DNA of 64,000 bases from Sporodiniella umbellata (taxonomy: Eukaryota > Mucoromycota > Mucoromycetes > Mucorales > Rhizopodaceae): contig JAIXMR010000015.1 in NCBI GenBank assembly GCA_025677835.1, positions 248,001-312,000 on the forward strand, in the 5' to 3' direction. Positions 22,672-37,068 of the stretch are shown in pieces (the first letter of the stretch is position 1; each line of letters starts with the position of its first letter). Both the position numbers and the translations under genes were made by a program. The notes below the pieces were generated by a model. That model did no database searches, was not told the DNA's origin, and saw only the letters and a program-made list of their open reading frames with translations.

Positions 22672-23868
22672 ATGCAGCACTGTCATCTAGCTCTACAACT
22701 ACCTGAAATTTTAAGTCATATTTTCTCGTTTCTTACACCAAATTGTACACAAGAAGAATCCAAAAAAAAGCTGTACACAGATCTATTTCCGTGTTTGTTT
22801 GTGAGCCATACGTGGCATCATTATGCCAGCAAAGCAATTTGGAGAAACGTTTATTTTGAAGATAAACAGTACGAATTTGACACATTTCTAAAATTTGCTA
22901 GCATAATAAAAGAAAGTGAGGCTGTACCACCTTCTCATTTTCCTTTCGAATCGCTTTCGATAACAGACAGTCAGCTATATAGCCCAAGCCGTTCATCATC
23001 TATATCAACCGTTTCTTCTTACAACATCGATACCCCCAATAGTTCCCCAGAAATGGAATGTAAAAGTATGGATCCTGATTACTTACGAAACCAGTTTGAA
23101 CTATCCAGTCGCCGACAGAGCCGAGTCAACAACTATTGTCGATCGCTTCGGTCTCTTACGCTCCGCAAAATCAAGCTCAAGTCACTAAACGAACCACTCT
23201 CGAAAATCGGAAAACTGGCCTCTCAGTTAATACACTTGGATATCTATATATGTGACCAAATCGAACAGAGTGTACTCAGTCCTTTTCTACAGAATCATGC
23301 ACTTACATATCTTTCGCTTGCTGGATGTCACTTGATTTCCGATAGTTTCATACTCGAAGTTGCAGAGAGCTGTCCACGACTGGAGCATCTCGATTTACGC
23401 GCGTGCGGTCAAGTCTCAGATATTGCCATTTCAGCCATAGCCCATCAATGCCCACAACTACGACATCTGAACGTTGGACGTATCAGAGACCGTGAAAAAA
23501 TCACAATAAAGTCTATTGGATTGATTGCTCAACATACCACTGCTTCTGTTTTGGGGCTTGCTGGATGTGAAGTCACTGATAAATGTATGGAGTTGCTTGC
23601 AAAAAATAGAGGCGTAAACCTCGAGCGTGTCTCGGTAAACAGCTGCTCAAATATATCCAACCGCACTATCTACGCATTCATTCAGCATTGTCCTAATCTA
23701 TCAGTTTTCGAAATGAAAGAATGCCTTAAAGTCAACGATTGGGAAGCTGTAGCAGAGTTGGTCCAGCGAAAAGTACTGTTGACTCTTTGCGATTCTCAAA
23801 ATATAGCTTTTCATAATTGGGCTAGGGATAATGGAAAAATGTTGGACCTAAAAGCTCCATTAAAATAA
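22672..23868 (+). CDS. F-box/leucine-rich-repeat protein
   Basis: Single exon, 398 aa from the ATG at 22672 (an upstream non-ATG extension is ignored). The N-terminus LPEILSHIFSFL...VSHTWHHYASKAIWRN is a typical F-box that would dock Skp1 in an SCF ubiquitin ligase. From about residue 185 there are cysteine-containing LRRs of the Grr1/Amn1 type (HLDLRACGQVSDIAISAIA, VLGLAGCEVTDKCMELLA, RVSVNSCSNISNRTI). A serine-rich stretch of about 60 residues separates F-box and LRRs. The substrate cannot be inferred. Confidence 0.85.
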   Translation: MQHCHLALQLPEILSHIFSFLTPNCTQEESKKKLYTDLFPCLFVSHTWHHYASKAIWRNVYFEDKQYEFDTFLKFASIIKESEAVPPSHFPFESLSITDSQLYSPSRSSSISTVSSYNIDTPNSSPEMECKSMDPDYLRNQFELSSRRQSRVNNYCRSLRSLTLRKIKLKSLNEPLSKIGKLASQLIHLDIYICDQIEQSVLSPFLQNHALTYLSLAGCHLISDSFILEVAESCPRLEHLDLRACGQVSDIAISAIAHQCPQLRHLNVGRIRDREKITIKSIGLIAQHTTASVLGLAGCEVTDKCMELLAKNRGVNLERVSVNSCSNISNRTIYAFIQHCPNLSVFEMKECLKVNDWEAVAELVQRKVLLTLCDSQNIAFHNWARDNGKMLDLKAPLK

Positions 23869-23969
23869 AAATAAATCAAAGAAAAAAAAAAAGACAGTTT
23901 GGAACACCGTTTCCCTTTTTTTTTTTTAAAGAAAAAAAAAAAGCATAATTACTTTTTATTTCTCTAAAA

Positions 23970-25313
23970 ATGGCAAATGATATTGATACACTTGTAGGCA
24001 TGGGGTTTTCTCATAACAAAGTGTAAGAAGAAGCCTAAACTCATCAAACAATGACTCTTTATATAGCAAGAAAGCATGGAAGGCTACTAACGGCGCTGGT
24101 CTGCAGCCTGCTATGGATTGGTACATATGCGCGTTTATATGGCATTCACTTACCCGACTTGTAGGATTTTAAATCACCCAGAAGTTTCAGATGAGCCTGA
24201 AGAGGAGAACGAGAACACAACAAACACAACGGACAATGTTGCCCAAAAAGAAGACGGTATAATTTCTAAAAGCAAACAAACCGTCTTTAGGTCATTAAAC
24301 TTTCACTCTTGTTTTGGTCAGGTGAAATCAATGTCGGTGAACAGTCAGCCTCCAGCTTGATTTGTAACGATTGTCAAAAGCTATTCCGCGATGGTAAAAA
24401 CCGCCAAAGAAAAGCAAAAAAAAAAAAAAAAGAGTAGAAGGGTGTTTGCTAAAATTACGTAGCAAGTGGAGCAGAAAGACACGCCTCCAAAAGCGGCCAT
24501 CAAAATTTCTCTGAGAGCACAGAGGTTATACAGCCTTTGACTGAAGAAGAAAAAAAACAAAAGTTGAATGAACTTCGTCAACGTATGGCAGAAAAACGTA
24601 ATTTGAGAGAAGCTCAAGAGGCTGCTGAACGTAAAGAGGCAGAAAGAATCAGAAGAAAGGCTGGTCAAGACATAACCAGCGCTAAAGAGGAGCTTCAGGC
24701 AAAGGAGATTCAAAAAGCTTTTGAATTAAAGAAAAAAGAAAAGGAACTCGATCGCATAGCAAAAGCTAAAGTAAAAGCACAAATCGATGCTGACAAGAGA
24801 GAAAGAGCAGCAAAGGTTAGTATTTGACAGGGATCCACTACGCTTGTACAGGATGGCACTCACTTCATACTGACGCATTTGAATAGAAAGAGGCACTCAA
24901 ACAAGCACAAAACAGCAGTGCCGCTTTGACTCCACCAACTGCCTCTGTACAAACCGCAGTAAAAAAAGAACATACTGACGCAAGACTGCAAGTAACTATC
25001 TGACTCTTTGAAAAAGAAGCGTGCTGATTTTTTGATATAGATTCGTGTACCTGGATTAAATCCTATTGTAAACACATTCAGCGCCTCTTCAACTCTAGCC
25101 GATGTTTATACCTATTTGCAAACCCAAGGGTGCTCTAATGCATTTAGTTTATCCACTACTTTTCCCAGAAAGACATTCGGTGACGATGATCAACAAAAGT
25201 CTTTAAAGGAGCTAAGTACGTACGCAGTATAAAAAGTTCTTAAAGTCTTACTTTTTCCTTTCTCTTTCTAAGATCTTGTGCCATCAGCTGCCTTGGTTTT
25301 GACGTACCTCTAA
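23970..25313 (+). CDS. UBA-UBX protein, UBXN1/SAKS1-like
   Basis: Eight exons: 23970-24022, 24067-24120, 24165-24256, 24322-24393, 24463-24815, 24887-24991, 25041-25215, 25273-25313; all in phase, 314 aa. An N-terminal UBA domain (TLVGMGFSHNK...AGLQPAMDWILNHPE) is followed by a zinc-finger-like segment (CNDCQKLFRD...ERHASKSGH), a long charged coiled coil, and a C-terminal UBX domain (LQIRVPGLNPIVNTFSASST...TTFPRKTFGDDD...LVPSAALVLTYL). This is the order of UBXN1/SAKS1, a p97/Cdc48 cofactor that binds ubiquitinated proteins. The UBX FPR loop is visible as TFPRK. Confidence 0.88.
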
Positions 25314-25585
25314 AACAAAGCTGCTTTCAAACTAAGTTGGACGTAGAAAAATGCGTTGCCATCTATGCAAACAAATAAGGTTACCTCTCACATATTGCAA
25401 TAAACAATGAAGTTGTATATCTTGAAAATAAAGCTTCAAACTACAATCAAAAAAGCATGTGATCTGCAAAAAAAAAAAAAAAAAAAAAAAAAAAAGGTAT
25501 CACAAAGATAAATCAGTAGATGGAGATTTACACGTCCTCTCCTTTTCTCCCTTCTCATTTTTTTTTTTACAAGGCTCACCTTTTT

Positions 25586-28500
25586 ATGCAAAAAAATATA
25601 CTTTGTGTTTTTATTTTTGCAATTTGTTATGTTCGCAATACATTAGCTGTACCAAAATTCACTTCAGGTACCTTATACATAGACCCACTGCTTTCAGAAA
25701 AAGTTGATGTCCAATATCTTTAGTGAACGACCTGGACGCCTTTGGGCATAAATGTCCCCTTCCTACTTATCATGCTTATCAATGCCCTGAGTTGTGTGTA
25801 CGTGACATTTCATCTTGTCCAAATCCTCCCAAATGCCCTCCGGAAAATCAATATTGTGTAGACGGTACATGCCGTACATCCTGCTCAGATACACTTATTT
25901 CAGCATGCTCTTGCCCTGGAGCCCCTGCATTGGTTGGTAAAATATACTCTTGTGGTCCACAGGCACAGGTAGATATTCCAAACTTTATTGCTGGAAATAA
26001 ATCGCAACAAAGTATTGCTGCCTGTACCTCAGCGGTAAAGCTGCCGCAAGTGTTTGCATGGTCTGAAAATCCATTGTCCGTTATGTGGAAAGAATGCCCC
26101 ACTCCTGATAATGGATCTTTGACTTTTACGGAAAATATATTTATCGCTCTTTATACGTTCTATGGCACTTGCTTCCTTACACTCATTCTATGGACTCTAT
26201 ACAAAGGGCTTCGAGAAAAAGTAAAATTAATACAAATATTTCTAGAAAGTGTGTATTCATTAAGCTTTGATGTAGTCGATATTAAAAGCAAAGTCCGAAA
26301 ATGGGCAAACTGAGTGCTATATGTCCGACCAAAAAAATACGGAAGATAGTGACTCTGAGGTACAACAGGAAGAAAAAGAAATATCTATAACTGCCTACAA
26401 AACATGTTTTGTGGGAAACCTGATGAAAATCATTTTTATTTTCGAAACTGTGGGTCAATTGGCATATATGATTGTGGTCACTCAAGATTACTATACCAAT
26501 TTCCAAGCTTTTCGCGGAAAGTCAGAAGTAGCCAAAAGCGTGTTTATGGGAATGTGGTATATCTTGTTCATTTGGTTTTCTACGCTGACTGTGTTTGGGC
26601 CTAGAGTTCCTAACTATTTCAGACTCAAATGTATTTATTCTGAAGGCCAATACGTTCAAGTAGAAAAAAAAGAGCCAGGTAAGTACAATAATAATAGCAG
26701 CAAAAGTAAAATTGACACTAGTTTAGCCTTGATATTGCTAGAAAAACAAAGTAATTCTGTATTGGATAGGATTAGAGATATAGAAATGCTTCTAAGACGT
26801 TGGTTGGGGACAGATGTTATAGTTAGTTGCTTAGATATTGAATACACATCCAGTGGAACAAAGTATTTTAGCTATCAGTGTACCCGCTATGTTTATCGCC
26901 CTGAACTTGATCTTTTTTCTCCCCACAAAATTTCCTTGGGTACAACACACTCGGATTTAATCCAATCAAACAAAGGACTTACATCACAAGAAGCAGTTTC
27001 TCGAGAAGAGTTAATTGGCCCTAATTTTACTCAAGTTTATGTACCTAACTTTGTGATGGCCTTATTTCGCGAGTTTTCGTCCTTTTTCTACATCTACCAG
27101 TTTACTATACTTTGGATGTACTACTATGTTGACTACTGTGAGTCATAAAATAGCTGCTAGCCCAATTCTTCTTTTTTTTTTTTTTTTTGACACAGTTATA
27201 ACAGGGAAAGTAGGAGTTGCTGATACAGCTGTCATTCTAATATCAGCTTTAGTAAAAGTCGCTGTTCGACTTAAATCCGAAAAACGTATCAAGACCATGG
27301 CAGAATTTACGGACAAAGTTCAAATTCTGAGAGACAACAAGTGGAAAACTAGCTCAACCGCAAACCTCTTGCCAGGGGATGTTTTTCAAGTAAAAGAAAA
27401 CAAGATGGCTCCTTGCGATGCGGCAGTCCTTACTGGGGCGCTTGTAGTAGACGAAAGTTCGCTTACAGGGGAGCCTCTACCAATTCGTAAATTCCCACTA
27501 AAGCCCGACGATAATCTCACTGTATACGACAAAATGGGAGCAAGCAAAACATCGACTATATTTGCAGGTACTAAGATTGTGCAGGCACAGGGAACGGTTA
27601 CAGCACTTGTGGTTAACACAGGCACATCAACTGACAAAGGAAAACTGATAAAAAAAATTCTATTCCCCACCCGTGTATCATTTGTATTTGATGAGCAAAT
27701 CAAAATTGTAATTCTGATTCTGCTTTGTTGTGGTCTTTTATGTCTAGGACTATCTATCTGGATGGTTAGCTCAGGAACAAGTACGTATAGACTTTTGAAA
27801 TACATTAAACACAGTCTGATTTTCTCTCTCTTCCTCGGCTTTTAGCTGCTTGGTTTTACTCTATGTCTGCTATTGCACAACTAGTATCGCCTCTGTTACC
27901 TGCAGCGCTAGTTGTTGGTCAGTCTGTGGCAGCTGGACGGCTACGTAAAAAAAGCATTTTCTGTGTCGATTTGCCTCGTATCTTAATGGCAGGAAAAGGT
28001 ATTTATTATCACGAGCTATTTATGTGTGCAAGAAGTCTCCTTTTTGAATCTGTCGCGGGATTTCCTAATAATCCTTTTTACTGCCTTTTAGTACAACTAT
28101 TTTGTTTTGACAAAACTGGTACATTAACGAAAGAAGGTCTCGAGTATTATGGCGCTCAGCCTATTGTAAAAAAAGAACCTTTATGCTTCGATAAACGTCA
28201 GGATAAAGTTAGTAATCTGCCATACTTGATGCAAATGGGAATTGCCTCATGTCACGCCGTAACTTCTTTAAACGATCAGTTAATTGGCAACCCTGTTGAT
28301 ATAGAAATGTTTAAAGCCTCACAATGGAACTTGGAACCAACTTCAAATTATGTAGATACTTTGACTAGTCCTTCGGGGGAATATGTTCATATACTAAAAC
28401 GTTATGATTTTGTACATGCACGAATGTCAATGTCTGTTGCTGTTTTAGACCCCACTACTAACGAGGTCCATATTTTTGTCAAAGGCGCTTACGAAAAAAT

Positions 28501-30165
28501 CAAAGCTTTAGCTAACAAAAATTCGATTCCCTCTGAATATGGTCTTGTTACTTCAAATCAAGCAAGAGAGGGATGCTATGTATTAGCACTAGCTCATCGT
28601 AAAGTGAGCCTCGAAAACATTAAAGAATGGACACGAGATGAGATGGAGCAAGATCTGAGTTTGATGGGCCTTGTGGTTTTTAAAAACCAATTGAAAGAAG
28701 ATACAGCCAAAAGCATAGCCGAGCTTAAACAAGGCGATACTCGTACAGTTATGATAACAGGAGATACTGCACTCACTGGCATATATATTGCAAGGCAATG
28801 TGCGCTAGCGCAGCCTAGTGCTCGTTTCTTATTGGGTGACTACAACGACCAACTGAAGCGCATTGTATGGACCGATGTGGACCAACCTGAGCTATTTCCG
28901 GATGTGGACATACACAGTCAGACCGATACTTTTGAATTGGCTGTTACAGGAAAAGCGTTTGACTGGTTGGTTTGTTCAAACCTGATTCGAAAATATTTGC
29001 TAGACATTCGAGTGTTTGCTCGTATGACACCTGCTGGTAAGGTAGAATGCGTACAGCTTCATATGGAACGTGGTGTTACAGCTATGACTGGAGACGGCGG
29101 TAACGATTGTGGAGCGCTTCGTGCTGCACATGTAGGCATTGCCATGTCTGATGCAGAGGCTTCAATTGTATCGCCCTTTAGCACAAATCACCGTAGTGTT
29201 GCCTCTTGTGTAGAGCTAATTCGTGAAGGTCGCGGAGCATTGGCTACCTCTCTAACTGGATACAAATATTTAATACGTAAGCTTCGAAGGCTTAGTTTAT
29301 ATGGCTTATTGACCTTTAAAATTAGTGTATGGCCAAGTGATGATGATGCTGAAAATATTTACGTTTTATTTTTCGGTATCGATTTCTGAAAACATATGGA
29401 TTGTTGTTGACATATTCATTACTGTTTTTCTGACATGGGCCGTTTCACAATCTAAGGCAGCTTCCAAACTAGCTCCTCAGCGTCCAACAGCTCAACTTTT
29501 AGGCCCTCAAACACTGGCTTCCTGTATCGGACTAGTAGCTATTAACTGGGTATTCTTGAGTTGCGCTTATGTTCTCTTATTTAAACAGGGTAATCTAATG
29601 ATTAAAGTAGCCAATATACATTGTTTAACCTTTTTCTTGATTACAAAAAAACAAAGAATGGTTTCGATGCAATGAGTTTGATGCCAGAGCTGTCGATATG
29701 TCTAAATGGATGCTTTTATCTGACAACTTTGAAGGCGAAATTTTAGGGTTTGTATGTCTTTTTCAATTTATAAATAGTGCGGCAGTCTTCAACTTCGGCT
29801 ATAAATTTCGACAAAGCTTTTACCGAAACTATACGCTTGTGGTCCTTTGGCTTCTTTATCTCACCATTGCTTCCTATTGGTTGTTAGCAGATCCAAATCA
29901 GTTTGGATGTATATTTCGGTTTAATTGTGGTACACCACAAGTTTTGGAAAAGCTAGGTTATTTAGCTCCATCTACGTCTATTACGCCTTATAATACGCCT
30001 TTAGGTCACAACGTAATGCCAAAAGATTTTAGATGGAAGCTTTGGGGTCTGATTATAGGAAACGCAGTAACTGCTTTAGCTTATGAAAGGTTTGTTGTAC
30101 TCGGTTTTGTACATAATTTCCTCGCAAGAGTGTTTCCCGTGAATCGTTTGAAAAAAGTATTGTAG
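25586..30165 (+). CDS. P5B-type ATPase (Ypk9/ATP13A2-ATP13A3 family)
   Basis: Nine exons: 25586-25667, 25724-26250, 26315-26678, 26727-27137, 27196-27780, 27846-27998, 28092-29276, 29326-29589, 29657-30165; 1359 aa. A signal-like start (MQKNILCVFIFAICYV) is followed by a cysteine-rich luminal region (CPNPPKCPPENQYC), unusual for the family. The P5B core then follows: YQCTRYVY, GPNFTQVYVPNF, FSSFFYIYQF, the actuator loop SSLTGEPLPI, phosphorylation motif FDKTGTLTKEG, MTGDGGNDCGALRAAHVG, and SKLAPQRPTAQLLGPQTL. The M4 motif, PPALP in P5B pumps, reads VSPLLPAAL here. P5B ATPases export polyamines from vacuoles or lysosomes. Introns 3 (26679-26726) and 6 (27999-28091) lack in-frame stops; removal is chosen from family conservation. 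Confidence 0.9.
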
Positions 30166-30258
30166 TAAATAAAATAGAAGAATGTATTTAATTATAATAA
30201 ATAATGTTGATAAAGATAAGTAAATAGTAATACAAAGGAGCTCTTTTTTTTATTTTCC

Positions 30259-31604
30259 TCAGTCGTATCCGGTAAATGCGCTATGAGCTGCTGATAGGTT
30301 TACTGACCCTATATCAAGGTCAATAGCATAACAGAGGAAAGTTGCATCAATTCTATAAAACCGTTAGAGAAGCATTAACTGAAGACATGGCACTTACATG
30401 CTAACCATCGTATAAGAATAAAATTGAGAGATATAATAAGGCATCAGGGCGCCTATAAGTCCAACTACAAAGCCATGGGGAGAGTGAAGTTGATGAGTAG
30501 TATATACATAGGCCGATAGTCCTGACACCAGCATAATAACCACGGCAACAATGTGCAAAATGATCTGTGTTAGCAGATCTATAAAACAGAAGGAAAAATT
30601 AATCCAAAAAAGTAACCAACGAAGATGTTTACCTCCAAAAACTCCACTTAGCAAATTTCTTCTAAATATTTTGGTGGTTGATTTTGCAGATGAAAAAAAA
30701 CTTTCTCCACTTATTCCAGAAAGACCAATTGTATAATTGTTGACTGTACTGACTAGCGGCTCAATGAAGCCTAAAATATATCCAACAATGACAGACTGTT
30801 TTGAGAACTAAGTTATGTGTTAGACTGATAAATTTTAACTGGCGACTTGGTTACCTTTCTAAGAAACCGTGTTATAAATTGTAAAAATTGAATAATGGCC
30901 ATTAAAAGTCCAGCCAGTGCAACAGTTCCAAAAGATGTAGTCAATCCTCTTAAAAGCACAGACTTCCATACACTGATGGTGTTGTTTGTCGGATTATTTC
31001 TATGAAAATACCACTGTGCTGTCATACCTGATAAGGCAAACCTGTTTATCGAAAAGATATTAAACCTTTTATCGTGCTTAACCGTATCGCCTACTTTTCT
31101 AAATAAACCAAAGCCATTGAAGTCCACATATAGAAAAATACATAAAACGCAGCTATGTAGTAGACGTAATGATTGACAATCCATACAATGCCTTTAATTT
31201 ACTATATATTAGTCAAGAGTAATGATAAAGATTTGTTTTAAAAAATATCCTACTTGACGATGAGGATGAACTACTTAGGCGGCCGATGAGCCATAGCCTA
31301 TTGAAAAATGTAATCCAAATACTCGTGAATACCACAAACACTGTTAATAGAGAGACTGGTATAATGAATATAGTAGGGTTTGACCGGATTACTTCGCAAG
31401 CAAGCTTGTTTTTTAAATGTTAGCAGAGATTTTCTCCCCCCCTTTTTTTTTTTTTTTTTTGAGAAAAATCAACATACCTCAATGACTGCTACCGTTTTGC
31501 TAATACGATGTCTGTTATTATAAACAATAGCTGTATAAACAAAACCGAAAATTAATGGTACTGTAGATAACCAAGTTAACCTAAAGAAAAAAAAAGGGAG
31601 TGTT

Positions 31605-31635
<31 letters not shown>

Positions 31636-32631
31636 GTAAACAATCGTATTGACTTACGTAGTGTCATTGAAGTTGGATTTCTTATTTCCTTCGTAAACAT
31701 AAGTACTTTGAAGGGATTCTACTAAGGACCATATAAAACATACACTTAGGGCAAGAGGGACAAGTATTACCGTACCCCATACAAGTGCCTGTATTTACTA
31801 ATTTAACCTTTTTTGTTTTTTTTTTCCTTGAATTTTTCTTACTTTTGCAAAATGGCGTAATAGTAAAAGCCAAAGAGTTGCAACCACGAGTGAAGTTCCA
31901 ATGACAATAGCCAACATACCAGCACTATCTTTTATAGCTTTGAATGTTGATTCTTTTACATAACTCTCTACGGAGCTGCTCTATTTAGGGCAGTGGTCAG
32001 TATGAAAGTATTTTCCAGAGAAAAAAAAATGTTACATTGGTTGTAAATAATATTATGATTCCAGATAAAGTAAATACTACTAACGATAGTCCGTACAACA
32101 TTGCAAAGACCGGATCCTTGTATTTTCTGTCCATTTGTATTAATGCAGGTGGTATCTATAAGTTGAAGCTTAATACCCTAGAACATACAAAATAATAATA
32201 AAAAAACTACCGATGAGACAGTAGGCAGCAAAGATTCAGACAGTGATTTTGCGTTGACAGGTGGTATTATTTTAGAAGATTCAGGTTGGTCAAGATATAT
32301 AGAAGACGGTTTCTATAAAAAATTAATTTAAGGCCGATATAAGCGATTTATTATTTACAATATCCTCTTCTTCCTCGCTCTGATCTGACTCAGTCTGCTC
32401 AAACAAAAGCTGGCTTCTGTCTGAGTATGCATTGGATAGTGTAAGGGGTATACTATCTTCGATGTTATGATCGCTTTGATGTACAGAATAAAATAAACTA
32501 TGGGTGTTGTCGTCGTCTTCATTCTCCGATTCAGCATCCATTTGAGCGTAGTAGCCACTTCTTTTCCCATAAAAAACACTGTTCCGTAAACTTGATATGG
32601 TATCTCTAGCAAATTGAATAGACTGGTCCAT
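30259..32631 (-). CDS. Choline-transporter-like protein (Pns1/SLC44 family)
   Basis: Twelve exons, complement(join(30259..30352,30398..30578,30633..30807,30855..31041,31095..31191,31254..31404,31478..31580,31658..31788,31843..31980,32036..32155,32211..32312,32359..32631)), 583 aa, all in phase. The N-terminal ~125 residues are cytosolic and acidic (TESDQSEEEEDI), followed by about ten membrane helices. SLC44 landmarks are KFALSGMTAQWYFHRN (compare the AGTVASWYF segment), the VLLRGLTTSFGTVALAGLL helix, and the C-terminal FLCYAIDLDIG...SAAHSAF, comparable to CF.ID...G. The substrate in fungi is uncertain; yeast Pns1 has no clear transport role. It is convergent with the P5B ATPase, with ~90 bp between the stops. 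Confidence 0.82.
31606..31635. repeat. (TAA)n trinucleotide repeat within intron of Pns1-like gene
   Basis: Nine to ten TAA units inside the intron between the exons 31478-31580 and 31658-31788. Confidence 0.85.
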
Positions 32632-34001
32632 TTTTTTTTATTGGGAAAGAAAAAGGGAGAAAAAGGGTATAATTATTTATTTATTTAATGAATTTCAGTT
32701 TTCATGCAGCATCGTGACTTGTCATTCAGCGTGACCAGATAGAACATCAAACACCAGGCATATGAAAGTACGCGCACCTGATGATGTATTGGAATCTATA
32801 GTAGTGCTGCGGCTTAGCTTTTTTTCCAGTAAAGTGTTTCGCCCACCTGTATTTACATTCTCCCATCAGTAGCGGAGACGATCCAGCGTTCAACTGCAAC
32901 ACTTAATTTAGAGAGCTTATACAATGCTTTTTTTTTTGGAGATTTTAAGAAAAAGCAACCATTCTAAAAAAAAGACAGTCTTTAAAATAAACGAAAGCAT
33001 TACTCTTGAAGTTTCTTGAATGCAATGAAATCTTATATCCAAAAGCGGGTAAGCATTTCTTCAAATGCGGCTTTGGGATCTAAACTACATTTATTGTCTT
33101 TTGGATACTATCTTGCCAAAAAGTGTGGACTTGATAACAAGCAATATATTATACTGGCTCTTTCCAAAAAAAAAAGAGCCATATGTATTTGAGACTGCTA
33201 AACGCAAGTATGTAGCTGAACCAATGAAACCCAATTGATTTCGTAACGTACGATAGACAACATGGTGGTTCACTGTATAGTAGGCTTTTCAAAGTTATCT
33301 GGAATTGAAAACGACTAGTCTCGAAAATCAAACCGCAATGCTTTCTAAAGGGTGATACAATAAGCGGTAAAGCACAACTAAGATTCTTTCAAACAAAACG
33401 ACATCGGTTTGTTTATTACAACCAGTGTTTTAAGAAGAGTGATACTCTATAGAAATGACAAAACACGTAAACATGTTTTACAAGAAAAGACAGATTAGAT
33501 GTCAACTTCTTCAAGTTTGCAAATGACAGACAATCTTTGTACGACCATGGCATACTACAATTTCAAGGCATAGCAGCTCAAAACATTGATAAGTAGTGCT
33601 ATTTTTGACGTGTCACTTTTACACTATAAATGTAAGACCCTTGTTTACAACCTTGATTATGACCTTTACGCAAAAATTATGTTCCATTGAGAAACTGAAG
33701 TTCATGCTTTTTTATAGGCTTGTACAAAAAACATTGTGTAAGCCAAGTTGGTGTGCAATTCCAATTGATGAGCTTGCTTTAGTTTAATCTAAAAAAGAAA
33801 AGGTAGTGGCATATACGGACGCTCATTGGAGTTCTCTTGTTTATTTTTAAGCGCCTATCCCAGATAGGCTCAAAAGCAGTCATTGTCTATTTTTTTTCAA
33901 TGTTAAAGCAGTGATCAATCTACTTTTTCTCTCTCTCTCTTTCTTTATTTCTTTTTCTCTTTTTCCTCTTTTTGTTTTTTTTATCAATCAATGAAGTTAA
34001 A
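32632..34001. other. 1.4 kb divergent spacer, no gene recognised
   Basis: Between the Pns1-like and PKA starts. A small hairpin (GGCTCTTT...AAAGAGCC, about 33157-33180) and pyrimidine-rich promoter DNA at 33921-33980 are visible. Short ORFs show no domain features. Confidence 0.4.
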
Positions 34002-35512
<1,511 letters not shown>

Positions 35513-35549
35513 CCCAAACAAAAAAAAAAAAAAAAATAGAAAAACTTAT

Positions 35550-36529
35550 TTATAATCTATGTGGTGGAATAGCACAAAATATAATAGTACAGATGATAGA
35601 TATTATCGTAATAACGGCAAATAACCATATTGACCTCGAAATTAAAATGCGCTTCACTTGAGGTTGTTTGATAGAATTAAATTTAAACGTTGTTGTCTCG
35701 CTATAAATGCTCAGTCTTTGTTCGTGTTGTGGATTCGTTACCTTTTGTTAAATATAAGTACCAAAAGGGGGTCTAGGCCGGTCAAAAACACCGAAACATT
35801 GTAAACACCTACCCAAAATGGAATTAAAACCTAAATAGAGTACTGGTTAGCCTAATTTTGCTTTTAGTAAACTTTATATACCCCAAAGCGAGAACCCCAT
35901 TGTGGATGCCCTAAGAAAATAAAGCAAAGTGAGGTTGTCAAAGCAGCAAATAGACCCAGAAAACCAAGTACTAATCGAATTATCTGTTGATTCAAGGTTA
36001 CATTTCCCCATACTTTGAGTCTCAAAAACTTGGGATAAGCAAATCGCTGCATATATTCAAACACATAGTTCTTTGCATCGGCAAATAGTAAAGGGTCATC
36101 TCTTGCCTCCGCTTTTTCCAGTTCTTCACAGATCATCTTTCTCAGTTCAATAGGTAGCTGTGTAACTTCTTTTGTAGATGAAGGTACAAGGTATTTGGAT
36201 AGTAGTCGTTGAGATGACACTGTCAAATCTTTTCGGCTGGGTATCTTTTCGTCTGTAGGTTGGGCAGAGAGTCGACTTAAAAGTCGAGGGGATTGGAATC
36301 CCTCGCTGATATCTGTCTCTGATAAGTGCCCTGTACGATGCATGGCCTTTACGTACTTTCTCCATAATAAATCATGATGTTGTAGGTCTAGATAGAAATC
36401 CAACACTTCTTCCATCTTAAGTCTATCCCTCATAACAATATAAAAATTGTAAAGACATACTGGCGGTTGTGTCTTTCGTGTTAAAACTTGATCTAAAGTT
36501 GGTAATTCTGCATGGACATCCTCTAACAT
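35550..36529 (-). CDS. Rax1-like RGS-domain membrane protein
   Basis: Three exons: complement(join(35550..35700,35742..35830,35882..36529)), 295 aa, in phase. An RGS-like domain (NFYIVMRDRLKMEEVLDFYL ... RMICEELEKAEARDDP ... VFEYMQRFAYPKFLR) is followed by membrane helices: IIRLVLGFLGLFAALTTSLC, then VLIPFWVGVYNVSVFLTGLDP, then IWLFAVITIISIICTIIFC near the C-terminus. This domain order matches yeast Rax1, which with Rax2 marks bud sites. In filamentous fungi related proteins act in polarity or G-protein signalling. The splice to the last two exons is supported by the Rax1-like helix-FDP segment. The start ATG at 36529 is the first after the poly-T leader. Confidence 0.78.
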
Positions 36530-36903
36530 TGTTGTTTTTTTTTTTTCTTTTTTTTTTTTTTGGGAGTTGAAAAGGAGAAAAAAAACAACTAAATTGTAAT
36601 TTATCAAATTTAAAGGACTCAGTCTAATATTTTTTTTGTGGTGTATTTCAATTTCAGCAATCTTTTTAAACGACAAATATTCAGGTTTTTCTTTGACAAG
36701 CTTCCCCATTACCGCTATATCCGGGATTGAAAACATGAGGATTACCGTTTGTTTGGTGGTCAAGATAGATTTTGTCAAAACTTCTTTTTTCTAATAAATG
36801 AATATGTATACCCAGACGATTTAAGGTTACACTGTTTCTTTAAGCTTTCTGTTTTTGCTTTTTCATACAAGAGGCCTTTTTTAGGGATGCTAAAAACAGT
36901 TTA

Positions 36904-36937
<34 letters not shown>

Positions 36938-37068
36938 AGACTACATGAGCTGTTAAAAGTAGAAGTGAAAAGGCTTTTTATTTTTTTTGGAACTCTTGGT
37001 GGTTCTGCTTTTTGTCGTTTAAAGTTTTTTTTTTTTTTGATACCCCTTTTCTGTTTTGTTTTAATAAA
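36530..37068. other. Rax1/PC-esterase divergent spacer
   Basis: Includes a 33-base A-run (36905-36937) and T-runs near 36538-36560 and 37026-37038. No gene recognised. Confidence 0.45.

Noticed and set aside
26679..26726. Reading through as coding (N/S-rich insert) in the P5B ATPase
   Set aside because: It has a GTAAGT donor and TTTAG acceptor and interrupts a conserved segment, so an intron is the better reading, though retention is possible.
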